This document shows, piece by piece, positions 1-6,076 of a stretch of DNA of 8,207 bases (positions are counted from its first letter, which is position 1; each line of letters opens with the position of its first letter). Made by a program: the position numbers and the translations under genes. The notes beneath the pieces are model-generated. The model saw only the letters and a list, made by a program, of their open reading frames with translations. It was not told the DNA's origin and did not search any database. Source of the stretch: Bacillota bacterium (lineage in GTDB: Bacteria; Bacillota; Clostridia; Lachnospirales; Lachnospiraceae); contig JAEZNB010000091.1 of assembly GCA_023441965.1 (NCBI GenBank), positions 1 through 8,207 on the forward strand, in the 5' to 3' direction.

Positions 1-543
1 GCCCTTAAGTGTCTGACCATATATGGGGTAAGGAAGACCACGGTGGATGAACTGGTGAAGAGGGTGAATATCCCCAAGGGGACCTTCTATCTCTTTTATG
101 AATCGAAGGAGCTTGCCCTGTATGATGCGATCAATGATCTGCATGAGGAGCTTCATCATAAGCTTATGAAGCAGCTTGAGGGCTTTACGGAGGGTATCAC
201 GGTGGATGGTTTGACGGATTTCCTATACCGCTTGTATCAGGATATCGATCAGACCGGACTCATGCCCTTGCTTGTGCATGGGGAGCTGGATGATCTGATT
301 CGGAGACTCCCGGAGGATAAGGTGAAGGAGCATCTGATCTATGATGATTCCAGTATAAAGCAATTGTTTGATCTTTTATGTCCGGGGAAGCAGGATGTCC
401 GGATCTTCAGCGGAGCCTTCCGGGCTGTGTTCTTAAGTATGCTTTATCGGCGGGAGATTGGGGAAGAAATCTTTGATGAGGTACTGAAAATGATGATCAG
501 AGGTCTTATTCTTCAGGTCCTGGAGAGTCCGACAGCAACTTAA
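1..543 (+). CDS. TetR/AcrR-family transcriptional regulator, N-terminus cut off by window edge
   Basis: The reading frame is open from base 1 to the TAA at 541-543 and gives 180 visible residues. The first of these form a TetR-type helix-turn-helix: an I-Y-G-x-R-K-T-T stretch (residues 7-14), then DELVKRVNIPKGTFYLFY (16-33) and S-K-E, which is the typical G-T-F-Y-x-(Y/F)-F recognition helix. The frame has a GTG at position 43, but that codon lies inside the DNA-binding domain, so the true start is upstream of the window. The rest is helical and lacks recognisable catalytic motifs, as expected for the variable ligand-binding and dimerisation domain. TetR proteins usually repress a nearby transporter until an effector binds. 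The ABC exporter that starts 123 bp downstream on the same strand is the obvious candidate target, by inference. The ligand cannot be read from the sequence. Confidence 0.9.
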   Translation, partial: ALKCLTIYGVRKTTVDELVKRVNIPKGTFYLFYESKELALYDAINDLHEELHHKLMKQLEGFTEGITVDGLTDFLYRLYQDIDQTGLMPLLVHGELDDLIRRLPEDKVKEHLIYDDSSIKQLFDLLCPGKQDVRIFSGAFRAVFLSMLYRREIGEEIFDEVLKMMIRGLILQVLESPTAT

Positions 544-565
544 AAATAATGAAAGAGAACGGTTA

Positions 566-579
566 GGCAAATCGTTGCC
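566..579. repeat. Short palindrome GGCAA-N4-TTGCC, possible operator
   Basis: This is a perfect 5-bp inverted repeat around a four-base ATCG centre, in the gap between the TetR gene and the ABC operon. Its 14-bp size suits a TetR-type operator half-site arrangement. No T-run follows it, so it is not a rho-independent terminator. Assignment as an operator is inference from position and symmetry only. Confidence 0.35.
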
Positions 580-622
580 AAAATGCAGGATAGATCTAAG
601 CGAAGCAGATAATGAGGAGAAG

Positions 623-628
623 TATAAT
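623..628 (+). promoter_or_regulatory. Possible -10 box for the ABC operon
   Basis: A perfect TATAAT hexamer sits 38 bp before the ABC ATPase start. No good TTGACA-like hexamer is found 16-18 bp upstream (GCGAAG occupies that place), and there is no TGn extension. Either an activator or another contact compensates, or the operon is read through from the TetR gene. Confidence 0.3.
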
Positions 629-666
629 AGGAGAGCAAGTGCCCTTCACAGCGGAGGTATATCACT

Positions 667-1512
667 ATGATTAAGGTTAAGAATCTGGCATTCAGCTATA
701 CAGATCGACCCTTCCTTGAGAATATTAACTTTGAGGTGGGGAAGGGGGAGATCTTTGGTTTTCTCGGACCCTCCGGGGCCGGGAAAAGTACCTTACAGAA
801 GATACTAACGGGATTGATCACCAATTATTCCGGTCATGCCCTTGTAAATCAGATAGAAAGCAGGAATCATGATAGCAGCTTCTATGAGACAATCGGGGTG
901 GACTTTGAATTTCCAAGCCTGTATGAGAAGCTGACTGCCAGGCAGAACCTCAGCTTTTTCGGCTCATTATACTCACGGAAGCTAAGAGATGCGGAAGAGC
1001 TGATGAAAGAGGTTGGACTATTTTATGATATGGATAAAAAGGTCAGTGAATATTCTAAGGGGATGAAGTCCAGGCTGAATTTTATTAAAGCCTTACTGCA
1101 TAATCCCGAGATTCTATTCCTGGATGAACCCACCAGCGGCTTAGATCCCTCCAATGCCAGGGTGATGAAGGACCTGATTCTCCAAGAGAAGCATCGGGGA
1201 AAGACAATCATTCTGACCACCCACAATATGAATGATGCGGCAGAGCTTTGTGACCGGGTTGCTTTCATCGTCGATGGGAAGGTGAAAGCGCTGGATACGC
1301 CTCATCATCTGGTGATGTCCAAGGGCGCTACGAAGCTGGTTTATCGCTATCTGGATCAGAAGGAGGTCACAAGGGAATGCCTCCTTAGCAAAACCTCTGA
1401 GGACAGCAAGCTTAAGGAGCTGCTTCAGAGGAACCAGCTTTTATCCATTCACAGCTGTGAGCCAACACTGAATGATATCTTTATCGAGGTGACGGGGAGA
1501 GGATTACAATGA
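667..1512 (+). CDS. ABC-2 type exporter, ATP-binding subunit
   Basis: This 281-residue cytoplasmic nucleotide-binding subunit powers the two permeases encoded directly downstream. Visible motifs, in order: Walker A GPSGAGKST (34-42), signature YSKGM (129-133) in place of LSGGQ, Walker B ILFLDEP (149-155), D-loop SGLD (157-160) and H-loop His186 in TTHNM. The Q-loop region reads DFEFPSLY (79-86), so Glu81 appears where Gln is usual. The last ~70 residues form the extra C-terminal part common in DrrA/CcmA-like exporters and end in the typical LNDIFIEVTGRG pattern. The ATG at 667 has GGAGG at 653-657 with a 9-base spacer. The stop overlaps the next start (ATGA, 1509-1512). The cassette of one ATPase and two unequal permeases resembles fluoroquinolone-type or antibiotic-type export systems of Actinobacteria and Firmicutes. 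The substrate is unknown. Confidence 0.93.
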   Translation: MIKVKNLAFSYTDRPFLENINFEVGKGEIFGFLGPSGAGKSTLQKILTGLITNYSGHALVNQIESRNHDSSFYETIGVDFEFPSLYEKLTARQNLSFFGSLYSRKLRDAEELMKEVGLFYDMDKKVSEYSKGMKSRLNFIKALLHNPEILFLDEPTSGLDPSNARVMKDLILQEKHRGKTIILTTHNMNDAAELCDRVAFIVDGKVKALDTPHHLVMSKGATKLVYRYLDQKEVTRECLLSKTSEDSKLKELLQRNQLLSIHSCEPTLNDIFIEVTGRGLQ

Positions 1513-2195
1513 GCAGATTAAGAAAATTAATCCGGGGAGATATCCGCTTTCAGATGAAGTATGGCTTCTATCTCCTGTATCTTATTTTTACAGTTTTTTA
1601 TATCTGTATTTTGTTCGCCTTTCCGGAGCAGATCCGCAGCAGGGTCGCCAGTTTATTGATTTATACCGATCCGGCTGCCATGGGCTTATTCTTTATGGGC
1701 GCTATTGTATTGTTTGAAAAGAGCCAGCGGGTTCTGAACTCAATCGCCGTATCACCCGTTACTGTAAAGGAATATATACTGTCAAAGCTGCTTTCTCTCG
1801 GACTGATCGGAACTCTGGTTGCGACAGGTATTGCAGCAGCCTCGGGAAGCAGAAGCATCCCTTCCGTAATCCTTGGGACCTTACTGGGTTCTTTTATGTA
1901 TTCCTTATTTGGGTTGATTGCAGCAGCTTTGGTACATACACTGAACCAGTTCATGGTGGCTACGATTCCCTTTGAGCTTCTGTGTATGCTTCCGCCAATC
2001 ATCTATCTGTTTGGATACCGGGAGCCTTATATGCTGCTACATCCGGGCTGCATCATCCTTCAACTGATTGAAGGCAAGGAGCTGCCCAATCCCTGGCTCC
2101 TACTGTATGTATGCCTATGGATTGTATTGCTATACACGATTACCTACCGGATTGTCAGAAGGATGTTCACTCGTGTTGGAGGTGTCAGATTATGA
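1509..2195 (+). CDS. ABC-2 type exporter, membrane permease 1
   Basis: This 228-residue integral membrane protein has about six hydrophobic helices (roughly 20-40, 53-70, 93-112, 117-142, 150-170 and 195-215) and a basic N-terminus (SRLRKLIRGDIR). It has no signal peptide or enzymatic motif and is probably half of the translocation pore. After helix 2 it carries E70...AVSPV(80-84)...Y89...SKL(92-94), a cytoplasmic coupling-type segment also found at matching spacing in permease 2. Translation probably couples to the ATPase gene through the 4-bp overlap; GAGAGG at 1497-1502 lies about 6 bases upstream of the ATG. The same order (ATPase, permease, permease) is seen in the mycobacterial Rv2686c-2688c-type exporter, which suggests drug or toxic-compound efflux. 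That relation is inferred from layout and general sequence character, and was not tested. Confidence 0.88.
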   Translation: MSRLRKLIRGDIRFQMKYGFYLLYLIFTVFYICILFAFPEQIRSRVASLLIYTDPAAMGLFFMGAIVLFEKSQRVLNSIAVSPVTVKEYILSKLLSLGLIGTLVATGIAAASGSRSIPSVILGTLLGSFMYSLFGLIAAALVHTLNQFMVATIPFELLCMLPPIIYLFGYREPYMLLHPGCIILQLIEGKELPNPWLLLYVCLWIVLLYTITYRIVRRMFTRVGGVRL

Positions 2196-2920
2196 AGGTG
2201 ATCAGAAGAGCTTACCTTAGTGCATTCCGACTGTTCCTTGTGCAGATCTATAAGGATTCTATGCTGATCCTCATGATCCTGGCGCCCCTTCTCTGCGGGC
2301 TGCTCTTTAAGTTTGGCATTCCTGTCGCCCAGGACCTGATATATCAGTACCTGGATATGAAGGATATCTTTCTGCCTTATTATCTGCTCTTTGATTTGTT
2401 ACTGGCTTCCATCACCCCCTTGCTTTACTGTTTTGTGGCTGCTTATGTCATCCTGGGAGAAATGGATGAGGGAGTATCCGGATATCTGGCTGTGACGCCT
2501 CTTGGGAAGGGTGGATATCTGATCTCGCGTCTGGGTATACCCACAGGGCTTTCCTTTCTGCTATCCCTCCTGATGTTAAGCCTATTTCATATGAGTAAGC
2601 TGTCCATCCCGCTGATGCTGGGAATCGCATTGATCGCTTCCCTGCTTGGAATGATGGAGGCTCTGCTTGTGGTATCCATCTCCGGTAATCGGGTGGAAGG
2701 TATGGCAGTATCGAAGCTGTCCGGCTTGTTCTTCTTAGGTCTGCCCGTCCCTTTCTTTGTCAAGGGTGGGGTGAAATACCTGCTAAGCTTTCTTCCGTCC
2801 TTTTGGACAGCAGAGTACGCCAGGACGCAGGAGGTCGGATATCTCCTGCTGGGTATTGCTATCTCCTTCCTTTGGATCGCCTTATTCTATAGAAGCTTTA
2901 AGAAGAAACTGAAGCGCTGA
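2192..2920 (+). CDS. ABC-2 type exporter, membrane permease 2
   Basis: This 242-residue integral membrane protein has about six hydrophobic segments (roughly 22-42, 62-88, 112-132, 138-160, 168-182 and 215-234) and a strongly basic C-terminus (RSFKKKLKR). I start it at the ATG at 2192 because GGAGG at 2178-2182 lies 9 bases upstream and the start overlaps the previous stop (ATGA). The in-frame ATG at 2111 would add 27 hydrophilic, Cys-rich residues that overlap permease 1 by 85 bp and look out of place. Residues E90...AVTPL(100-104)...Y109...SRL(112-114) match permease 1 with a constant offset of 20, so the two permeases are probably diverged paralogues forming a heterodimer. It is the last gene of the operon; the converging calcium pump ends 143 bp downstream. 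Confidence 0.88.
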   Translation: MKVIRRAYLSAFRLFLVQIYKDSMLILMILAPLLCGLLFKFGIPVAQDLIYQYLDMKDIFLPYYLLFDLLLASITPLLYCFVAAYVILGEMDEGVSGYLAVTPLGKGGYLISRLGIPTGLSFLLSLLMLSLFHMSKLSIPLMLGIALIASLLGMMEALLVVSISGNRVEGMAVSKLSGLFFLGLPVPFFVKGGVKYLLSFLPSFWTAEYARTQEVGYLLLGIAISFLWIALFYRSFKKKLKR

Positions 2921-2985
2921 TCATATCATCTGCTCGGATCATCTAAGCGTTTACCGACCGATTAGGATAAGCCATATAGACGAAA

Positions 2986-3018
2986 GAAGCGTAAATTAAA
3001 AAGAAGTGTAAATAAAAA
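2986..3018. repeat. Imperfect 16-17 bp tandem duplication
   Basis: GAAGCGTAAATTAAAAA (2986-3002) is followed at once by GAAGTGTAAATAAAAA (3003-3018), differing by one substitution and one deletion. The second copy supplies the A-run that becomes the U-tract of the minus-strand terminator, so a small duplication may have built or reinforced the terminator tail. Confidence 0.6.
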
Positions 3019-3057
3019 GTGGACTGAAGTTATATCGAGAACATAATCAGTCCACTT
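3011..3057 (-). terminator. Rho-independent terminator of the calcium-ATPase gene
   Basis: A perfect 11-bp stem pairs 3017-3027 (AAGTGGACTGA) with 3047-3057 (TCAGTCCACTT). Four more pairs, TTAT 3030-3033 with ATAA 3043-3046, form beyond a 2-base bulge. Read on the minus strand, the stem starts just after the ATPase stop codon and runs into TTTTTATTTA. On the plus strand only a weak AATATTTA follows, so it may stop the ABC operon less efficiently. Confidence 0.85.
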
Positions 3058-3062
3058 AATAT

Positions 3063-5753
3063 TTAGTATTCCTTATCTGTATTCTTCGAGGAAGCTCTCA
3101 TAAAAATCTTAATCACTTCATTCACCAGCAAGGGGATCAAAGCAAAGAGGAATACCAGACCCCAATCGAAGAGGCTTAGGTTGTGTACCTGGAAGGCATC
3201 GGCCAGAACAGGTAGGGAGATGACCCCCAGCTGAAGCAGTAAGCCTGCGATGATGGAGCCGATCAGGTACTTGTTCTTGAATAAGCCCACCTGAAAGATG
3301 GATTTTGTCGTATGGCGCATGGATAAGGAGTAGAAGAGCTGGGACGCTGCCAATACGACGAAGGCCATGGTTCTGGCATAGGTCAATGCTTCCGTAAATG
3401 CGGGATCCTCTGCTGTATTTCCGATACTGCCTAAGGTGTAGCCATGCTCCGACAGACCGAAATAGAAGGCTAAGAGGGTAAGGATACCGATCAGGACTCC
3501 GCCCAGAACGGCTCTGGCTCCGGCCCCTCTGGCGAAGAAGCTTTCCTTGGTGTTACGGGGCTTATGCTTCATAACATCACGATCGCCGGGATCAACACCC
3601 AATGAGATCGCAGGCAGTGAATCGGTAATCAGGTTGATCCAGAGCAGCTGGGTCGCCAACAGAGGAACGGGCCAGTTAAAGAGGATGGAGAGGAAGATGG
3701 CAATTACCTCACCCAGGTTACAGGAGAGCAGGAAGATGACTGCCTTCTTAATATTATTATAGATATTCCTGCCTTCCTCAATTGCATTTACGATGGTGGT
3801 AAAATTATCATCGGTCAGGATCATATCACTGGCGCCTTTCGCTACATCCGTTCCGGTGATGCCCATCGCTACACCGATGTCTGCAAACTTTAAGGAGGGA
3901 GCATCATTTACACCGTCGCCTGTCATGGAGACGATATTGCCCTTGGCCTTAAAGGCCCGGACGATCTTTACCTTATGCTCAGGGGATACTCTGGCAAATA
4001 CCCGGTAATTATCGATATTGGCTGCGAATTCTTCTTCCGGCAGCTCATCAATCTCTGAACCGGTGATGCTCTGTCCGATGGACTTGGCTATACCCAGCTC
4101 CTTGGCGATGGCTACTGCGGTATTCTTATGGTCACCGGTGATCATCACAGGGGTGATACCGGCTGCCTTGGCCTCATTGATTGAAGCCTTTACCTCTAAG
4201 CGGGGAGGATCGATCATTCCGACCAGTCCGATCAGGACCAAGTCCTTCTCCATCTCCTCCGGTGGCAGAAGCCGGTCTGTGTCCTTATAGGCAGCGCCCA
4301 GAACACGGAGCGCACTGTCGGACATCTCTTCAGTCTTCTTCAGATAATCCTCCTTTTGTTCCTTGGTGAGGGGAACTACCTGACCTCCCACCAGGGCGTG
4401 GGTGGATATCTTTAAGAGGTTATCAATGGCTCCCTTCGTATGAACACGGTAAGCATTTCCCTCCACATTTAAGGTGGACATCAGCTTGCGGTCAGAATCA
4501 AAGGGAAATTCCGATACACGCTTGTGCTTCAGGTTCAATTCGGTTTTCATAAGAGTATATTTATTACCGAGGATAATCAGGGCAATTTCAGTCGGATCAC
4601 CGGTAGCCTGATCGTTCTCATAGGTGGCATCGGAGCAGAGCACCAGTGAGCGGATCAATTCGGCAGAATCCGCAGAAGCCCTTAAGTCCTGGCCACTCTG
4701 AGGAACCTCCACCATACTGCCTGCAGTATAATACTTCACGACAGTCATCTTATTCTGGGTCAGGGTTCCGGTCTTATCGGAGCAGATGATGTTAACGGAG
4801 CCTAGGGTTTCAACAGCGGGCAGCTTCTTGACGATGGCATGGATCTTGGACATGCGGGTGACTCCAAGGGCTAAGACGATCGCCACGATGGCAGCCAGAC
4901 CCTCAGGAATGGCGGCTACAGCCAGGCTGATGGCTGTCAGGAACATCTCCATCAGGTCCCTCTTCTGAATCAGGGCAATGACAAAAATCAGAGCGCAGAT
5001 CCCCATGGCAAGATAACCAAGAATACGGCCCAACTCATCCAGTCTCTTTTGCAGGGGAGTCATCTCGTCATTTTCTTCCTCTAAGATCTTGGCGATCTTA
5101 CCGATTTCGGTTTCCATGGCTGTTGCGACGACAACTCCTTCCCCTCTGCCATAGGTCACCAGGGTAGACATAAAGGCCATATTTGCCTTATCACCGATCG
5201 GAGTTTTCGGGTCTGTGAGAAGGATGGAGGCTTCCTTGGTACTGGGAACGGATTCGCCGGTCAGGGCAGACTCTTCAATCTGGAGATTGGCACTTTCGAT
5301 CAAACGAATATCTGCCGGCACATAGCGGCCTGCATCCAGAAGGATGATATCTCCGGGTACCAGCTCCTCCGAATTAATCTCAAATACTTCCTTGTCCCGG
5401 CGGACTAAGGACCTTGGGGTGGTCATTTTCTGCAGGGCTTCGACGGCTTTTTCCGCTTTGAACTCCTGTGCAACCCCAATGACAGCATTTAAAACAATAA
5501 CAAGCAGAATGATGATGGCATCCACGTATTCACCTATGATAAAGGTTATCAGTGTTGCCGCGAGCAAGACATAGATCAGCATATCCTTCAGCTGGGACAG
5601 AAACAAGGCTAGGATGCCCTTTTTCGGTTTTCCCTTTAATTTATTGAATCCATACTGATCCAGCCTTTTCGACGCTTCTGCTTTAGACAGACCGTCGGCT
5701 GAGTTCACATGTAATTCTTTGCAGATCTCCTCCGGTGATTTAGTAAACCACAT
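3063..5753 (-). CDS. P-type Ca2+-transporting ATPase (P2A/SERCA-PMCA-like)
   Basis: This complete 896-residue pump couples ATP hydrolysis to calcium export from the cytoplasm through an aspartyl-phosphate intermediate. Motifs in order: N-terminal cation-ATPase domain (about 1-60), actuator TGES (165-168), M4 PEGL (283-286), phosphorylation site DKTGT (326-330, Asp326), N-domain KGA (440-442), DPPR (515-518), TGD (539-541) and hinge TGDGVNDAP (611-619). Ion-site residues expected for calcium are present: Glu284 in M4, Asn679 and Glu682 in M5, and Asn707, Thr710 and Asp711 in M6. The SERCA M8 glutamate aligns with Gln805, as in PMCA-type pumps. Ten membrane helices are expected. The C-terminus is short, without an obvious regulatory tail. 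The ATG at 5753 has AGAGGT at 5761-5766, 7 bases away. It is a single-gene unit with its own promoter and terminator. Manganese transport is a possible alternative. Confidence 0.95.
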   Translation of the reverse strand: MWFTKSPEEICKELHVNSADGLSKAEASKRLDQYGFNKLKGKPKKGILALFLSQLKDMLIYVLLAATLITFIIGEYVDAIIILLVIVLNAVIGVAQEFKAEKAVEALQKMTTPRSLVRRDKEVFEINSEELVPGDIILLDAGRYVPADIRLIESANLQIEESALTGESVPSTKEASILLTDPKTPIGDKANMAFMSTLVTYGRGEGVVVATAMETEIGKIAKILEEENDEMTPLQKRLDELGRILGYLAMGICALIFVIALIQKRDLMEMFLTAISLAVAAIPEGLAAIVAIVLALGVTRMSKIHAIVKKLPAVETLGSVNIICSDKTGTLTQNKMTVVKYYTAGSMVEVPQSGQDLRASADSAELIRSLVLCSDATYENDQATGDPTEIALIILGNKYTLMKTELNLKHKRVSEFPFDSDRKLMSTLNVEGNAYRVHTKGAIDNLLKISTHALVGGQVVPLTKEQKEDYLKKTEEMSDSALRVLGAAYKDTDRLLPPEEMEKDLVLIGLVGMIDPPRLEVKASINEAKAAGITPVMITGDHKNTAVAIAKELGIAKSIGQSITGSEIDELPEEEFAANIDNYRVFARVSPEHKVKIVRAFKAKGNIVSMTGDGVNDAPSLKFADIGVAMGITGTDVAKGASDMILTDDNFTTIVNAIEEGRNIYNNIKKAVIFLLSCNLGEVIAIFLSILFNWPVPLLATQLLWINLITDSLPAISLGVDPGDRDVMKHKPRNTKESFFARGAGARAVLGGVLIGILTLLAFYFGLSEHGYTLGSIGNTAEDPAFTEALTYARTMAFVVLAASQLFYSLSMRHTTKSIFQVGLFKNKYLIGSIIAGLLLQLGVISLPVLADAFQVHNLSLFDWGLVFLFALIPLLVNEVIKIFMRASSKNTDKEY

Positions 5754-5805
5754 AGGTTACACCTCTTTCTACAATTTTGCTTTTCCTTTGTAAGGGAATA
5801 AATGC

Positions 5806-5819
5806 AGTATAGGAATACT
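5806..5819. repeat. Palindrome AGTAT-N4-ATACT in the pump leader
   Basis: A perfect 5-bp inverted repeat around AGGA lies between the proposed pump promoter and its ribosome binding site, about 25-38 bases downstream of the expected transcription start. It could be a repressor operator or a small RNA hairpin. Nothing else identifies it. Confidence 0.35.
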
Positions 5820-5850
5820 ATCCGTATTAACATGGCATAGTAATAATAAA

Positions 5851-5859
5851 ATTATACCA
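5851..5859 (-). promoter_or_regulatory. Extended -10 promoter of the calcium-ATPase gene
   Basis: The minus strand reads TGGTATAAT: a perfect TATAAT (5856-5851) preceded by the TGn extension (5859-5857). The hexamer 17 bases further upstream, ATGAAT, is a poor -35 box, as is common when the extended -10 is present. Transcription would start near 5844, giving a leader of about 90 bases. Confidence 0.6.
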
Positions 5860-5893
5860 TAGCAGCTTGCGGTATTCATTAGAATTCAATAAA

Positions 5894-5907
5894 ATTTAGT
5901 ACTAAAT
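5894..5907. repeat. Perfect 14-bp palindrome, possible operator between divergent genes
   Basis: ATTTAGTACTAAAT is identical to its own reverse complement. It sits just upstream of the pump promoter (about 50 bases before the expected start) and about 60 bp before the -35 box of the channel promoter. That placement suits a dimeric regulator acting on one or both genes. The regulator is not visible in the window. Confidence 0.45.
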
Positions 5908-5917
5908 AACCTGAACG

Positions 5918-5929
5918 AAGGAATTCCTT
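5918..5929. repeat. Perfect 12-bp palindrome AAGGAATTCCTT
   Basis: This second perfect palindrome lies ten bases after the 14-bp one, in the same divergent regulatory region. It is followed by the heptamer CTTACTG repeated directly at 5931-5937 and 5942-5948, one helical turn apart. A role in regulator binding is possible but unproven. Confidence 0.4.
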
Positions 5930-5967
5930 GCTTACTGCCAACTTACTGTCTTTTTAAACACGTCGGT

Positions 5968-5996
5968 TTGACAAGGGATGGCAGGGATAGTACAAT
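5968..5996 (+). promoter_or_regulatory. Near-consensus sigma-A promoter of the channel gene
   Basis: TTGACA (5968-5973) and TACAAT (5991-5996) are separated by exactly 17 bases: a perfect -35 box and a -10 box with one mismatch. Transcription should begin near 6003. The promoter therefore lies inside the longest open frame of the channel gene, which argues against the ATG at 5978 as the start of translation. Confidence 0.8.
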
Positions 5997-6002
5997 ATAG
6001 AA

Positions 6003-6076
6003 AAAAGCAAGAGCTGCTTCTATGTCAGTATTTAGTTTATGACATAAATAAGTCAGGGGAAGGATTTGACCAAGGA
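6003..6076 (+). promoter_or_regulatory. Structured 5' leader of the channel mRNA
   Basis: The predicted leader of about 74 bases opens with a 5-bp stem, AAGCA (6005-6009) with TGCTT (6015-6019). A perfect 7-bp stem follows, TATGTCA (6021-6027) with TGACATA (6040-6046), around a 12-base loop. The purine-rich AGGGGAAGGA (6055-6064) and AAGGA (6072-6076) come next. The stems could protect the 5' end or modulate ribosome access. I recognise no known riboswitch class. Confidence 0.4.

Noticed and set aside
2111..2191. N-terminal extension of permease 2 starting at the ATG at 2111
   Set aside because: It would overlap permease 1 by 85 bp and add a Cys-rich hydrophilic stretch; the ATG at 2192 has a good GGAGG and an ATGA overlap.
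2912..2952. Stem AAGCGCT/AGCGTTT after permease 2 as a terminator of the ABC operon
   Set aside because: Only 7 pairs including a wobble, a 27-base loop, and just three Ts after it.
3547..5574. Several plus-strand open frames of 60-90 codons
   Set aside because: All are antisense to the P-type ATPase, whose motifs are intact throughout; they have low-complexity Ser/Met-rich translations typical of shadows.
5978..6076. Longest possible N-terminus of the channel, from the ATG at 5978
   Set aside because: The codon lies between the -35 and -10 boxes of a near-consensus promoter, and the added residues do not resemble the YbdG family.
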